64,000 nucleotides of DNA from Mycobacterium sp. JS623 (GTDB taxonomy: Bacteria > Actinomycetota > Actinomycetes > Mycobacteriales > Mycobacteriaceae): positions 2,170,001 to 2,234,000 of the forward strand of contig NC_019966.1 of assembly GCF_000328565.1 (NCBI RefSeq), read 5' to 3'. Position 1 is the first letter of the stretch, and the number at the start of each line of letters is the position of its first letter. Made by a program: the position numbers and the translations under genes. Positions 15,856 to 28,062 of this stretch are shown here, in pieces. Under the pieces are notes generated by a model. The model searched no databases. It had not been told where the DNA came from and worked only from the letters and a program-made list of their open reading frames with translations.

Positions 15856-17448
15856 ATCCTTGCGCAGGATCTTGCCCGACGCGGACTTCGGGATCGCGTC
15901 AATGAAGGCCACCTGACGCACCTTCTTGTACGGGGCGACATGGCCTGCGACGAACTCCATCACTTCATCCTCGGTGAGCTCGGCGCCAGATTGCTTGACC
16001 ACGAAGGCCTTTGGCACCTCTTCACCTTGGGCGTCATTGACCCCGATGACCGCGGCGTCGGCGATAGCAGGGTGGGATAGCAGCACAGCCTCGAGCTCGG
16101 CGGGCGGCACCTGGTAACCCTTGTACTTGATCAGCTCCTTGAGCCGGTCGACGATGTACACACAGCCGCAGGCGTCGACCTGTGCCAAATCCCCTGTGTG
16201 CAACCAACCGTCGTCATCGATGGTCTCCCGGGTGGCCTGCTCGTTGCCGAGATAGCCGGCCATCACATTCGGTCCCTTGAACCAGAGTTCGCCCGTCTCG
16301 CTGAGACCCTCTGCGGGAGGGTCGATTTCGTCGCCGGTCTCTGGATGGATCAGCTTGGAAGCCGCGTTCGAAACCGTCCATCCGACAGAGCTCAGCGGGG
16401 CGACCATGCCCATGTTCTTCTCGCCGCCGTCGAACGGAGTGATGTGGCTGACGGGGCTCAGCTCGCTCATCCCGTAGCCCTGCACCACCCGACAACCCAA
16501 CCGCTTGGTGACGGCGTGGCCGAGGTCGGCGTCCAGCGGAGCGGCGCCCGACATCACGACGTTCAGTGACGACAGGTCGTACTCGTCGATCAGTGGATGT
16601 TTGGCCAGCGCGACGGCCACCGGCGGCGCGATGAACGCGATGGTGCATTTGTGGTTCGCGATGTTGCCGAGGAACTCGCCGAGGTCGAAGCTCGGCATGA
16701 CCACCAGCCGCGCTCGGGCGTGTAGGGCGGCGTTCAGCAACACCGTCATTCCGTAGATATGAAAGAACGGCAGCACCGCAAGGACCGCGTCGTCGGAGAC
16801 CATCCCGTGCAGCGGCCTGATCTGCGCGACGTTGGCCACCAAGTTGCGGTGCGTCAGCATCACGCCCTTGGGGTTGCCGGTGGTGCCGGAGCTGTAGGGC
16901 AGCGCCGCAAGATGCGACGACGGAGCGAAGCTCACCTCTGGGGCGGGCAGTCCCTTCGCCATCAAGTCCGCGCCGTTCGGATGTCCCGTCGCCTCGTGCC
17001 CCTCGCCGTCGAGCACCACCAGATCGGCGTCGGACATGCCGACCGCGGCGGCAGCTTCTTTGGCTTGCGCCAGCAGCGGCGTGACCGTCACCAGCATCTT
17101 GGCCTTCGAGTCGGTCAACTGCTTGGCGATGTCCTTGGCGGTGAACAGCGCGTTGATGGTGGTGGCCGTCGCGCCCGACCGCAGGATGCCGTGGAAGGCG
17201 ACGGCGAAACCAGAACTGTTCGGCGACAGCAGGCCGACGACATCGCCGACACCGACACCGCGGCCGGCAAGCGCGCCGGCGAAAGCGGCGATGCGCCCGA
17301 TCATTTCGCGGTAGGTGGTCTCCCGGCCGGACTTGGCGTCGACGAGCGCGACCCGATCGAGGTCGGTGTCGGCGATGTCGCCGAACAGGAAGTCGTAGAC
17401 GCTCGTCGACGGGATATCGACTTCGGGAAAGGGACTCGCGAAACTCAA
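15838..17448 (-). CDS. acyl-CoA synthetase, 4-coumarate:CoA ligase-like
   Basis: A 536-residue adenylate-forming enzyme (ANL superfamily) that makes acyl-CoA or acyl-adenylate from a carboxylic acid. Motifs in order: the phosphate loop LPYSSGTTGNPKGVMLTHRN, QGYGMSELSPVSH, GWLHTGDLA, DRLKELIKYKGYQVPPAELE, and the catalytic lysine in PKSASGKILRKDL near the C-terminus. Substrate is not predictable; aromatic or medium-chain acids fit the 4CL-like type. A TTG at 17448 is used as start because GGAGGAACC lies before it; the much longer open frame to 18861 is chance read-through. It is separated by 11 bases from the YjbR-family gene upstream and its end overlaps the secreted-protein gene. Confidence 0.85.
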   Translation of the reverse strand: MSFASPFPEVDIPSTSVYDFLFGDIADTDLDRVALVDAKSGRETTYREMIGRIAAFAGALAGRGVGVGDVVGLLSPNSSGFAVAFHGILRSGATATTINALFTAKDIAKQLTDSKAKMLVTVTPLLAQAKEAAAAVGMSDADLVVLDGEGHEATGHPNGADLMAKGLPAPEVSFAPSSHLAALPYSSGTTGNPKGVMLTHRNLVANVAQIRPLHGMVSDDAVLAVLPFFHIYGMTVLLNAALHARARLVVMPSFDLGEFLGNIANHKCTIAFIAPPVAVALAKHPLIDEYDLSSLNVVMSGAAPLDADLGHAVTKRLGCRVVQGYGMSELSPVSHITPFDGGEKNMGMVAPLSSVGWTVSNAASKLIHPETGDEIDPPAEGLSETGELWFKGPNVMAGYLGNEQATRETIDDDGWLHTGDLAQVDACGCVYIVDRLKELIKYKGYQVPPAELEAVLLSHPAIADAAVIGVNDAQGEEVPKAFVVKQSGAELTEDEVMEFVAGHVAPYKKVRQVAFIDAIPKSASGKILRKDLRVTT

Positions 17449-17459
17449 GGTTCCTCCGA

Positions 17460-20058
<2,599 letters not shown>

Positions 20059-20064
20059 GTCGGC

Positions 20065-21642
20065 TCAGCGGTAGCCGGTGCGCATGTCGTTCATGATGCG
20101 CGGATTCTCCAGCGTCGACGGCGCCAGCAACTGTGGAGTTATATCGCCCGCGAACACCGTCGCGGCGTCGAGTACGGGTTGACTCAGAAAGCGCAGCGGC
20201 GGTGCGTCTTTCGGCACTTTCGGGGTCGGCGCGTTACCGCCGCGGCGGCCGAGTGTGAAACCCCAGTCGCCGAACGTCGGAACGTCGACGTGGTACGGAG
20301 TGACCGCGAAACCTGCCGCCCTGATGGTCGACACCGTGCGCCAGAACGCCGTCGGCGTCGAGTAGGGGCTGCCGGACTGCACCACGACCAGACCGTTCGG
20401 TGCGAGCGCACGCGTGACGAGCGTGTAGAACTCCTGCGAATAAAGTCGGCCCAGAATCGGATTATCGGCGTCCGGCAGGTCGACAATCACCGCATCGAAG
20501 CCGCCGGCGGGCACCACATCCGGGTGCGGCTCGCGCAGCCACGTCATCGCATCAGCGATCACCACTTGAATGCGCGGGTTGTCCAGTGCGCCCGCGTTGG
20601 CGGTGCGCATGGTGGTCCGCGCCAGTTCGATGACAGCCGGGTCGAGCTCGACATGGACGATCTTGTCGACGCCCGACTGCCGCAGCAGTTCGCGGTCGGC
20701 CAGGCCGTCACCGCCGCCGATCACCAGCACCGAGCGCGCTCCGTCGCCAAGCACCGGGTACACCAGACTCTCGGTGTAGCGATACTCGTCACGCGTCGAA
20801 AACTGAAGTCCGCCATCGAGGTACAGGCGCATGTCGTCGCCGCGGCGGGTTACCACGATGTCCTGGTACATGGAGTGTTGGTAGGCCACGATCGGGTCGG
20901 CATAAAGCCGTTGCCTGCTGGTGGCCTCGACATGTCCAGCACCGATGATCAGTACCACGAGGAGTGCGAAGGCGAGCGCCAGCGCGGTCAGCGCCGTTGC
21001 TAGCTCGCGGCCACTGACCACCCGGCGCAGCAAGAACAGAGCGACCACCGCCGCCGCCGCGAGGTTGATCATCCCCGTTGCAGCAGCGCCGCGGATCATG
21101 CCCAGTTGCGGCAGTACCACGAAAGGCCATGCGAGCCCACCGACTAGAGCACCGAGATAGTCTGCCGCGTTGAGGTTGGCCAGCACCCGTCCGGTGTCGA
21201 CGTCGCCCGCGGTGCGGCCGCGCTGCAGCAGCGTCATCAACAGCGGCACTTCGGCGCCGACCAGTCCGCCGATCAGTGCCGTGCCCACCGCGAGTACCAC
21301 CGTCGACCCGCCGATGTACGCGAACGTCATGTACAACACCGCCGCCGACAATCCGCCGACGATGCCGAGCAGCGTCTCGACAGCGATGAAGGTGATGGCC
21401 GCGCGCTTCAGCAACGGCTTGACGAACAGGCCGCCGGCCCCAAGTGCCGCGACGTATCCCGCGACGATCAGCGATGTCGCGACGATGCCGCCGCCGTCCA
21501 GGCTGGTCGCCAGGGTGAGCAACGCGAGTTCGTAGACGATGCCGCACGCCGCGCACGCCGAGACGGCAGTCAATAGCAGTGCGCGCCAACGCATTGTCGA
21601 CCTCTGCGTAGGTGCCTTGAGCGCGTTGTCTGTTGCGGTCAT
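20065..21642 (-). CDS. speE: membrane-anchored polyamine aminopropyltransferase-like protein (Rv2601-like)
   Basis: A 525-residue protein. Residues about 18-215 form seven predicted membrane segments (e.g. [28 protein letters not shown]), and residues 230-500 form a spermidine-synthase-like SAM/dcSAM fold with [37 protein letters not shown] and [13 protein letters not shown]. This is the SpeE N-terminally membrane-fused type. Whether it makes spermidine is unproven; the membrane fusion and neighbours suggest a role with lipid or membrane components. It is the last gene of a five-gene minus-strand operon; its start overlaps the DUF350 stop as ATGA. Confidence 0.88.
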   Translation of the reverse strand: MTATDNALKAPTQRSTMRWRALLLTAVSACAACGIVYELALLTLATSLDGGGIVATSLIVAGYVAALGAGGLFVKPLLKRAAITFIAVETLLGIVGGLSAAVLYMTFAYIGGSTVVLAVGTALIGGLVGAEVPLLMTLLQRGRTAGDVDTGRVLANLNAADYLGALVGGLAWPFVVLPQLGMIRGAAATGMINLAAAAVVALFLLRRVVSGRELATALTALALAFALLVVLIIGAGHVEATSRQRLYADPIVAYQHSMYQDIVVTRRGDDMRLYLDGGLQFSTRDEYRYTESLVYPVLGDGARSVLVIGGGDGLADRELLRQSGVDKIVHVELDPAVIELARTTMRTANAGALDNPRIQVVIADAMTWLREPHPDVVPAGGFDAVIVDLPDADNPILGRLYSQEFYTLVTRALAPNGLVVVQSGSPYSTPTAFWRTVSTIRAAGFAVTPYHVDVPTFGDWGFTLGRRGGNAPTPKVPKDAPPLRFLSQPVLDAATVFAGDITPQLLAPSTLENPRIMNDMRTGYR

Positions 21643-22106
21643 GACAGCGCGACTGCGTTGATTCCTCCGACGGCGAGCAGGACCACCGCTGCCGCGATCG
21701 AGGCGGGATGGAATTCCTCGGCGTCGATGAAGCCGCGGAATCGACCGGGTACCGCCGCTTCGAGGATGACCAGAGCCACGCCTTGCAGCGCGACACCGAC
21801 GAGCCCGTATACCAAGGTGTCGAGCAGGCCCTGTCCCAATTGGTCGGCACTGGCCCTGATGGCGGCGATGATGACCAGTGCCAGCGACAGGTCCATCGCC
21901 GAGGTGATGACGACCGCGTTGGGGCGGCGGTCGACGAACACCTGCCGCCGCAGCTTGCCCGGTGTGAGAACGTCCACCATCACGAAACCGGCCACCAGCA
22001 CCACGATTCCGACCAGGAAGTACAGCACCGTGCTGACCAAGCTTTGCGTGAGCACGCTTGCGTCGACGGTGCCGAACTCGACGGCGGCGCGGGTCAGTGT
22101 GGTCAT
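21639..22106 (-). CDS. DUF350 membrane protein (Rv2600-like)
   Basis: A 155-residue integral membrane protein of the DUF350 family (four predicted helices, including [35 protein letters not shown] and [19 protein letters not shown]). The family's conserved middle, [12 protein letters not shown], is present. ATG 22106 is chosen because the SD AGGAGGT lies before it; longer frames are antisense to neighbours. Translationally coupled to speE. Homologs occur in membrane-stress or cell-envelope clusters with PspA-like or SpeE-like proteins (from general knowledge). Exact function unknown. Confidence 0.85.
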   Translation of the reverse strand: MTTLTRAAVEFGTVDASVLTQSLVSTVLYFLVGIVVLVAGFVMVDVLTPGKLRRQVFVDRRPNAVVITSAMDLSLALVIIAAIRASADQLGQGLLDTLVYGLVGVALQGVALVILEAAVPGRFRGFIDAEEFHPASIAAAVVLLAVGGINAVALS

Positions 22107-22137
22107 GGGTACCTCCTGGGGTCGATGTCCGGACGCG

Positions 22138-22566
22138 TCACTTGGTTCCGTCGGGTCCGCCCGGGCTGCCGCTGGAACCGCTGGCAGGTGAACCCGGATA
22201 GAAGCCGGGGCCGAGGAACACGTAAGAGCCGTGGTTGTATCCACCGCCGAGCCCTTCGACGCGAATACTGCAGGGGCGGTTGCCGTCTGGGCCCACCGCG
22301 ACGATGTTGTCGTCGTAGCGCAGGTAGGTGGTCTTGCCGTCGCTGGCCTGCGCGTCGGGGTCCTGTGCTTCGGCGAGGTCGTCGGCGACGTCGGCCGGTT
22401 TACCGGAACACGCATAGCGCGTGGTGTCTCCGCTGCCGGCATACCGCTGGTAGTTACTGCCGACGTACGAACCGATGTCGGGCAGCAACGTGACGCCGAA
22501 GTACAGACAGACCGCTGCAGCGACAGTCAGAGCGCCCGACAACAGGAAGAAGTGGATGCGCCTCAT
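22138..22566 (-). CDS. DUF4247 membrane-anchored protein (Rv2599-like)
   Basis: A 142-residue protein with one N-terminal transmembrane helix (residues about 5-24, [20 protein letters not shown]) and an extracytoplasmic region with a short conserved stretch [24 protein letters not shown], ending in Gly/Ser/Pro-rich sequence. This matches the DUF4247 family. ATG 22566 overlaps the upstream DUF2617 gene stop by four bases (ATGA); the alternative upstream ATG would start inside that gene. It belongs to the SpeE operon. Function unknown. Confidence 0.75.
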   Translation of the reverse strand: MRRIHFFLLSGALTVAAAVCLYFGVTLLPDIGSYVGSNYQRYAGSGDTTRYACSGKPADVADDLAEAQDPDAQASDGKTTYLRYDDNIVAVGPDGNRPCSIRVEGLGGGYNHGSYVFLGPGFYPGSPASGSSGSPGGPDGTK

Positions 22567-23066
22567 GGTCGCCATCGGCTTTCGGTGTGGACCACGGTGC
22601 CGCCTGACGATGCGGGGTACAGATGCCAGGTGTGCCAATGCCAGCCGGTGCCGTCGGCAGATGCCGAGATCGCCGTCAGCGCGGCGTCGTCGCCGGGGAA
22701 AGTGCCGCCCAGCCAACCGGATTCAGAATGGCATTGCTCGCGTAACCATTCGGCGAGAGCGCGGAAGCGGGCTTCGGTGAGGTCGGCGGTGTGTGACGTC
22801 AGGTGGTAACCGGGTGCATCGACATGCTCAGGCAGAACCCCTCCGCGTTGGTTAGCTGTGCACGAAATCTCTTCGGAGAAGGGCGATGTCGCATGCTCGA
22901 CGCTGATCACATGGGAAGCGCCGAGGATTCCGAGTACCAACGTGCCCGCGTCGGGGTGGGTGAGTCGGTGGCTGGCCAGCGGTGCCGGCGCTGGTGCGTT
23001 CAAGGCAAGACCCAGCCGGGCACCCGCGACGTCGGCAGGCAGCACCGAAAGTTGGTGGAGGGGCAC
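22563..23066 (-). CDS. DUF2617 protein (Rv2598-like)
   Basis: A 167-residue soluble protein of the DUF2617 family. Starts VPLHQLSVLPADVAGARLGLAL; further features are HVISVEHATSPFSEEISCT and the C-terminal WHWHTWHLYPASSGGTVVHTESRW with closely spaced His/Trp that could bind a ligand or metal (inference). The GTG at 23066 is chosen because it gives the family-like start and follows AAGGAATTC. It lies eight bases after the DUF4178 gene stop and overlaps the DUF4247 gene. Role in the operon unknown. Confidence 0.75.
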   Translation of the reverse strand: MPLHQLSVLPADVAGARLGLALNAPAPAPLASHRLTHPDAGTLVLGILGASHVISVEHATSPFSEEISCTANQRGGVLPEHVDAPGYHLTSHTADLTEARFRALAEWLREQCHSESGWLGGTFPGDDAALTAISASADGTGWHWHTWHLYPASSGGTVVHTESRWRP

Positions 23067-23074
23067 CGAATTCC

Positions 23075-23692
23075 TTACGCGCTCGGCGGAGGCGGTGGAG
23101 CGGGGTACACCGTCAGTTGCCCTTCGCTCACCGGTGTGCCGATTGACACCTCCCACGGCATGTTCGGCGCCCAGCGTTCGAAGCTGAGCAGCGCGGTCTC
23201 CCCGTCGTTGGCGTAGTCGACGAAGTCCATCTCGCCGCCTGCGGGTAGACCGGTGGTGCCTTCGCTGGTGTAAGAGGCGTGGCCGCGCTCGGACTCACGG
23301 AATCGGGTGCCGTCGACGGTGTGCTCGCCGCCTGGTTGCAACTGCAGATCCTTGCGGGCGGTCCACATGGCCAACTCGAGGCGGCCTTCGTCTTCCTCGA
23401 CGGAAAACCAGATCGGCTCGCCGGTGCCGCCCTCGATGAGGTGTTCCCACCACACGAACGGGCCCTCGTGGTAGGTCACCGACCCGCGCACGACGTAATC
23501 GATGCCGCCGTAGCTGACGATGGCGCCGGGCCCGAGTTGGCGCGGACCGAACTGAGGCATCTGCCCGAATTTGAGTGGATCCTGGCGCGAGGGCTGTGAT
23601 TTCGGTGTCCGAGGTCTCCGCAAACCGATGACGAGCACGACAATTGCCGCGACGAAAAGCGCAATCGCCGCCACCAGGAGCACAGTCTGCAC
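23075..23692 (-). CDS. DUF4178 membrane-anchored protein (Rv2597-like)
   Basis: A 205-residue protein with one N-terminal membrane helix (residues 2-24) and a DUF4178 domain (about 45-190), marked by LGPGAIVSYGGIDYVVRGSVTYHEG, WWEHLIEGGTGEPIWFSVEEDEG and the final FERWAPNMPWEVSIG. DUF4178 proteins occur in polyamine/SpeE, DUF350 and PspA-like clusters (general knowledge). The start is GTG at 23692 after AGGAGGGG. It opens a five-gene minus-strand operon ending in speE, a set I know from M. tuberculosis as Rv2597-Rv2601 at a different chromosomal place. Confidence 0.8.
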   Translation of the reverse strand: MQTVLLVAAIALFVAAIVVLVIGLRRPRTPKSQPSRQDPLKFGQMPQFGPRQLGPGAIVSYGGIDYVVRGSVTYHEGPFVWWEHLIEGGTGEPIWFSVEEDEGRLELAMWTARKDLQLQPGGEHTVDGTRFRESERGHASYTSEGTTGLPAGGEMDFVDYANDGETALLSFERWAPNMPWEVSIGTPVSEGQLTVYPAPPPPPSA

Positions 23693-23804
23693 GCGGACCC
23701 CTCCTCAAGGCATGCCCCAGGGCACGATTCGGGCAACCGTAACAGCAGTCTGCTGGGATTGTCCTGTGGGTTTCATGCCCGCGGCGACCGGGCACCCGCG
23801 TCGT

Positions 23805-24059
23805 ATGGCGATATGCGATACCTGCGGCAATCACTACGACAAGTCGTTCACCGTCACCTTTCACGACGGCCGCACCGCAACGTTCGACAGCGTCGAATGC
23901 GCGGCGGTGCAGCTGGCCCCGGAGTGTTTGCACTGCGGCTGCCGGATTCTCGGGCACGGCATCGAGACACCCGACGGGATCTTCTGCTGTGCGCACTGCG
24001 CGCGTAAAGACAGCAATGCCGACGTCAACGACCGCTATCCGGTGCCCGCAGGGGCCTGA
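23805..24059 (+). CDS. small cysteine-rich, zinc-ribbon-like protein
   Basis: An 84-residue protein with nine cysteines: C4, C7, C32, C41, C44, C46, C61, C62 and C65, in the pattern CDTCGN ... ECLHCGCRILG ... CCAHC. It resembles the small mycobacterial proteins annotated as prokaryotic metallothionein-like, with predicted zinc-binding ability. Starts at 23766 (GTG) or 23775 (ATG) would add up to 13 residues; 23805 gives the family-like MAICDTCGN. No SD is obvious for any of them. It ends six bases before the convergent ACT gene. Confidence 0.65.
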   Translation: MAICDTCGNHYDKSFTVTFHDGRTATFDSVECAAVQLAPECLHCGCRILGHGIETPDGIFCCAHCARKDSNADVNDRYPVPAGA

Positions 24060-24065
24060 GGCGAG

Positions 24066-24719
24066 TCAGCGCAAAATCGTCGCCACGATCCCGGCCAGGT
24101 AGCCGAGCCGGGCCACCTCCGACGGACGGAACTGCGGGCCACCCGGGCGTCCCAGCACGACCGCGGTGCGGTGATCACCCAGTGGGGCGGCCGCCAGCGT
24201 GGTGTCCATGTCGCGCCACAGCTGAGGCACCCACTCGTCGTCGAGCGCCTTGGCGTGGTCGAGTGGCAGCCACGGTGTTTCGGCAGCCTGCGTTTCGGGG
24301 GCGCCGGGGCTGCCGACGACGCGCTTTGGCCCCGATTCGGTCAGCTCGATCACCGTGCACCAGCTGACGCGCAGCACCCGCGGCGCCTCGTCGACGAGTA
24401 CCTGCAACCTCTTTTGCTTGCCGTCGGCGGCGGCCACGTGGTCGATGAGTTCGAGCTCGCGGTGTGCCTCGAGCAGGCCGGTGTGCGGGCGGATGGCGTC
24501 GACGTAGACGCCGTTGAGGTTTTCGGCCGCGGTGATCAGCATGTCGGGCATCGCACCGGCGGGCAGTTCCACGACCAGATCGTCGATCGCGTAACCCGCG
24601 GCGCGCTCGACGACGTCGAGCGACAGGATGTCCGCTCCTACCGACCCGAGCGCCACGGCCAGCGAGCCGAGACTGCCCGGTCGATCCTCCAGCTGGACCC
24701 GCAGCAGATACGAAGGCAC
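24066..24719 (-). CDS. ACT-domain protein (Rv3013-like)
   Basis: A 217-residue cytoplasmic protein with an ACT domain in residues about 2-70: VPSYLLRVQLEDRPGSLGSLAVALGSVGADILSLDVVER, the typical ligand-binding ACT start. The rest (about 80-217) is a GAF-like region (VLVDEAPRVLRVSWCTVIELTES) without clear motif. ACT domains bind amino acids, so a regulatory role is inferred. The GTG start at 24719 matches the length of M. tuberculosis Rv3013. It is divergent from gatC with 63 bases between. Confidence 0.85.
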   Translation of the reverse strand: MPSYLLRVQLEDRPGSLGSLAVALGSVGADILSLDVVERAAGYAIDDLVVELPAGAMPDMLITAAENLNGVYVDAIRPHTGLLEAHRELELIDHVAAADGKQKRLQVLVDEAPRVLRVSWCTVIELTESGPKRVVGSPGAPETQAAETPWLPLDHAKALDDEWVPQLWRDMDTTLAAAPLGDHRTAVVLGRPGGPQFRPSEVARLGYLAGIVATILR

Positions 24720-24782
24720 GCGCAACACTGTTTCACAGCGCGCGTGGGCCGGCATTCCGGCCGGTGACTAGGCTTGCCTGTC

Positions 24783-25082
24783 GTGTCCCAGATCTCCCGA
24801 GACGAGGTTGCCCATCTGGCGCGGCTCGCGCGCCTGGCGCTGACCGATGACGAGCTCGACAGCTACGCCGGCCAGTTGGACGCCATCCTCGGCCACGTCA
24901 GCCAGATCCAGGCCGTCGACGTCACCGGCGTCGAAGCCACCGACAACCCACTGAAGGACGTCAACGTTTTCCGCTCCGACGTCGTCGAGCCCTGCCTGAC
25001 CCAGGCGCAGGCGCTTGCCGAGGCGCCGAAGTCGGTCGAGGGCCGGTTCGCGGTGCCGCGGATTCTGGGGGAAGCGGAATGA
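24783..25082 (+). CDS. gatC: aspartyl/glutamyl-tRNA amidotransferase subunit C
   Basis: A 99-residue GatC that stabilises the GatCAB amidotransferase, which turns Glu-tRNA(Gln) and Asp-tRNA(Asn) into the amidated forms. It begins [25 protein letters not shown] and ends [19 protein letters not shown] at 24783 is the usual start; TAGGCT at 24769-24774 suggests a leaderless mRNA. gatA follows after a 64-base purine-rich spacer, pfkA next and gatB about 2.8 kb further, as in M. tuberculosis. Confidence 0.93.
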   Translation: MSQISRDEVAHLARLARLALTDDELDSYAGQLDAILGHVSQIQAVDVTGVEATDNPLKDVNVFRSDVVEPCLTQAQALAEAPKSVEGRFAVPRILGEAE

Positions 25083-25146
25083 CCCGAAGGCGAGCGCGAG
25101 TGCGGATCGCAGCGAAGCGAGGACCGGAGCGAGTGGGAGCCGAGGC

Positions 25147-26631
25147 ATGAGCACCGAGCTGATTCGGCTGTCGGCCGCCGAACTCGCGGCCAAGATCGCA
25201 GCCAAGGAGGTGTCGTCGGTCGAGGCGACGCGTGCGTGCCTTGATCAGATTGCCCAGACCGACGAGAAATACCACGCGTTTCTGCATGTGGCGCAGGAGC
25301 AGGCGCTGGCTTCGGCAGCTGCCGTCGATAAAGCCGTCGCCGCAGGCGAGTCGCTGCCGTCGCCGCTTGCCGGTGTGCCGCTGGCGTTGAAGGACGTCTT
25401 CACGACCACCGATATGCCGACGACGTGCGGGTCGAAGATTCTCGAGGGCTGGACGTCGCCGTACGACGCGACCGTCACGGCACGGTTGCGCGCGGCCGGC
25501 ATCCCGATCCTCGGCAAGACGAACATGGACGAGTTCGCGATGGGTAGCTCCACCGAGAACTCCGCGTACGGTCCGACCCGCAACCCGTGGAACGTCGACA
25601 GGGTGCCCGGCGGTTCGGGCGGCGGCAGCGCCGCAGCGCTGGCGGCATTCCAGGCGCCGCTGGCCATCGGATCGGACACCGGTGGGTCGATCCGTCAGCC
25701 CGCAGCGCTGACGGCGACCGTCGGCGTGAAGCCCACCTACGGCACGGTGTCTCGCTACGGGCTGATCGCGTGCGCGTCTTCGCTGGACCAGGGCGGACCG
25801 TGTGCGCGCACGGTGCTCGACACCGCGCTGCTGCACGCGGTGGTCGCCGGACACGACGCGAAGGACTCGACGTCCGTCGAGGCGGAGGTGCCCGACGTGG
25901 TCGCCGCCGCGCGCGCTGGGGCGTCCGGCGACCTCGAGGGGGTGCGGGTCGGTGTGGTCAAGCAATTGCGCGGAGACGGCTATCAGCCTGGCGTGCTCGC
26001 GTCCTTCAGCGCCGCGGTCGAGCAGTTGACCAAACTGGGCGCCGAGGTCAGCGAGGTGGACTGCCCGCACTTCGATTACTCGCTGCCCGCGTACTACCTG
26101 ATCCTGCCGTCGGAGGTGTCGTCGAACCTGGCCCGATTCGACGCGATGCGCTACGGACTACGGGTCGGCGACGACGGCACGCACAGCGCCGAAGAGGTGA
26201 TGGCGCTGACCCGGGCGGCCGGGTTTGGCCCAGAAGTCAAGCGCCGCATCATGATTGGCGCATACGCGTTGTCAGCGGGGTACTACGACGCTTACTACAA
26301 CCAGGCGCAGAAGGTGCGCACGCTGATTGCGCGCGATCTTGACGAGGCTTACGAAAAGGTCGATGTGTTGATCTCGCCTGCGACCCCGACCACTGCGTTC
26401 CCGCTTGGGGAGAAGGTCGACGACCCGCTGGCGATGTACCTGTTCGATCTGTGCACACTGCCGCTGAACCTGGCCGGGCACTGCGGAATGTCGGTGCCCT
26501 CGGGCCTCTCGCCGGACGACAACCTGCCGGTGGGCCTGCAGATCATGGCGCCCGCGCTGGCTGACGATCGGCTCTACCGGGTGGGCGCTGCGTATGAAGC
26601 TGCCCGAGGTCCGCTGCCAACCGCGATCTGA
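25147..26631 (+). CDS. gatA: aspartyl/glutamyl-tRNA amidotransferase subunit A
   Basis: A 494-residue glutaminase subunit of GatCAB (Rv3011c). The amidase signature is complete: catalytic Lys82 in [12 protein letters not shown], the cis-Ser in [11 protein letters not shown] and the nucleophile Ser in [13 protein letters not shown]. Ammonia liberated from glutamine is passed to GatB. ATG 25147 follows GGAGCCGAGG; the frame can be extended upstream but that extension overlaps gatC. The length is exactly that of the M. tuberculosis protein. pfkA follows after 18 bases. Confidence 0.96.
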   Translation: MSTELIRLSAAELAAKIAAKEVSSVEATRACLDQIAQTDEKYHAFLHVAQEQALASAAAVDKAVAAGESLPSPLAGVPLALKDVFTTTDMPTTCGSKILEGWTSPYDATVTARLRAAGIPILGKTNMDEFAMGSSTENSAYGPTRNPWNVDRVPGGSGGGSAAALAAFQAPLAIGSDTGGSIRQPAALTATVGVKPTYGTVSRYGLIACASSLDQGGPCARTVLDTALLHAVVAGHDAKDSTSVEAEVPDVVAAARAGASGDLEGVRVGVVKQLRGDGYQPGVLASFSAAVEQLTKLGAEVSEVDCPHFDYSLPAYYLILPSEVSSNLARFDAMRYGLRVGDDGTHSAEEVMALTRAAGFGPEVKRRIMIGAYALSAGYYDAYYNQAQKVRTLIARDLDEAYEKVDVLISPATPTTAFPLGEKVDDPLAMYLFDLCTLPLNLAGHCGMSVPSGLSPDDNLPVGLQIMAPALADDRLYRVGAAYEAARGPLPTAI

Positions 26632-26649
26632 CAGGGGAGGATGGGGGAC

Positions 26650-27681
26650 ATGCGCATCGGAGTTCTCACCGGAGGCGGCGACTGTCCTGGCCTGAACGCG
26701 GTCATCCGCGCGGTGGTGCGGACGTGCGACGTGCGGTACGGATCCTCAGTCGTCGGCTTCTTGGACGGTTGGCGCGGTCTGCTTGAAGACCGCCGCGTGC
26801 AGTTGAAGAACGACGACCGCAACGACCGCCTGCTGGCCAAGGGCGGCACCATGCTCGGCACCGCGCGCGTCAACCCCGACAAGTTGCGGGCCGGTCTGCC
26901 GCAGATCAAACAGACGCTCGAGGACAACGGCATCGACGTGCTGATCCCCATTGGCGGCGAGGGCACGCTGACGGCGGCGCACTGGTTGTCGGAGGAGAAC
27001 GTGCCAGTGGTCGGGGTGCCGAAGACCATCGACAACGACATCGACTGCACCGACGTGACATTCGGACACGACACCGCGCTGCAGGTTGCGACCGAAGCGA
27101 TCGACCGGTTGCACAGCACCGCCGAGTCGCACCAGCGCGTGATGCTGGTCGAGGTGATGGGCCGCCACGCCGGCTGGATCGCGTTGAACTCGGGGCTGGC
27201 CTCCGGCGCGCACATGACGCTGATCCCCGAACAGCCCTTCGACGTCGAAGAGGTGTGCCGGCTCGTCAAACAGCGCTTCGTGCGCGGTGATTCGCACTTC
27301 ATCTGCGTGGTCGCCGAGGGCGCCAAGCCCGCCGAGGGCACCATGAAGCTGCGGGCGGGCGGCACCGACGAATTCGGGCACGAAAAGTTCACCGGCGTCG
27401 CCGCGCAGCTGGCCGTCGAGGTGGAGAAGCGGATCAAGAAGGACGTCCGGGTGACGGTGCTCGGGCATGTCCAACGCGGCGGCACGCCAACGGCTTACGA
27501 CCGCGTGCTGGCCACTCGCTTTGGAGTCAACGCCGCCGACGCAGCGCACGCCGGCGAGTACGGAATGATGGTGTCGTTGCGCGGGCAGGAGATCGGCCGG
27601 GTGTCATTGGCCGACGCGACCCGTCAGCTGAAGCTGGTGCCACAGGGCCGCTACGACGACGCCGCCGAATTCTTCGGCTGA
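26650..27681 (+). CDS. pfkA: 6-phosphofructokinase, ATP-dependent type
   Basis: A 343-residue glycolytic enzyme (Rv3010c) phosphorylating fructose 6-phosphate. Motifs: [20 protein letters not shown] at the start, the second nucleotide loop IPIGGEGTL (glycine after the Glu, as in ATP-using rather than PPi-using enzymes), PKTIDNDI with the catalytic Asp, and [10 protein letters not shown]. Two ATGs are possible (26641, 26650); GGAGG (26635-26639) fits the second and gives the M. tuberculosis length. It is followed by a convergent DoxX-family gene 11 bases after the stop. Confidence 0.95.
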   Translation: MRIGVLTGGGDCPGLNAVIRAVVRTCDVRYGSSVVGFLDGWRGLLEDRRVQLKNDDRNDRLLAKGGTMLGTARVNPDKLRAGLPQIKQTLEDNGIDVLIPIGGEGTLTAAHWLSEENVPVVGVPKTIDNDIDCTDVTFGHDTALQVATEAIDRLHSTAESHQRVMLVEVMGRHAGWIALNSGLASGAHMTLIPEQPFDVEEVCRLVKQRFVRGDSHFICVVAEGAKPAEGTMKLRAGGTDEFGHEKFTGVAAQLAVEVEKRIKKDVRVTVLGHVQRGGTPTAYDRVLATRFGVNAADAAHAGEYGMMVSLRGQEIGRVSLADATRQLKLVPQGRYDDAAEFFG

Positions 27682-27692
27682 GTTCTTTCGCG

Positions 27693-28043
27693 CTAGGGGA
27701 GCGACAACGCGAGGGCCGCGACGTTGAGGCTCAGAAACGCGATCGCGAGGCCGAACTGGGCGCTGTAATCGCCTGCTCGAATGTGCGTGTAGAGCGCGCA
27801 TACAAAGAACAGCACGAGTCCGATCGCGGCCGAAACGCCGAGTGGACGAAACGCCAGTCCGGCCGCAAGCCCCAGTGCGCCAAGCGTTTTCAGCGTTCCG
27901 ATCGGAAAGGTCAGCCACGACACCGGAACGCCGGCCTTGGCCATGCCCGGCATGATCGGCTGAAAATGAAGTAGCGCGGCGATTCCTGAAAAGCCGTTGG
28001 CGGCAGTGGCGAGCAGTGTAACGACGAGATAGCTAGTTGTCAT
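27693..28043 (-). CDS. DoxX-family membrane protein
   Basis: A 116-residue integral membrane protein with four predicted helices (e.g. TFPIGTLKTLGALGLAAGLAF, VSAAIGLVLFFVCALYTHIR, FGLAIAFLSLNVAALALSL) and the DoxX-like pattern LLHFQPIMPGMAKAGVP followed by the IG..K..GALGLA motif. Function unknown. It is convergent with pfkA and downstream of an NAD(P)-binding reductase gene on the same strand, from which it is separated by an 84-base region with a long hairpin. Confidence 0.85.
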   Translation of the reverse strand: MTTSYLVVTLLATAANGFSGIAALLHFQPIMPGMAKAGVPVSWLTFPIGTLKTLGALGLAAGLAFRPLGVSAAIGLVLFFVCALYTHIRAGDYSAQFGLAIAFLSLNVAALALSLP

Positions 28044-28062
28044 TTTGGGCTCCCTTTTCTCG

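Noticed and set aside
26641..26649. Upstream ATG for pfkA (26641)
   Set aside because: The Shine-Dalgarno GGAGG lies only one base before it; the second ATG at 26650 has suitable spacing and gives the ortholog length.
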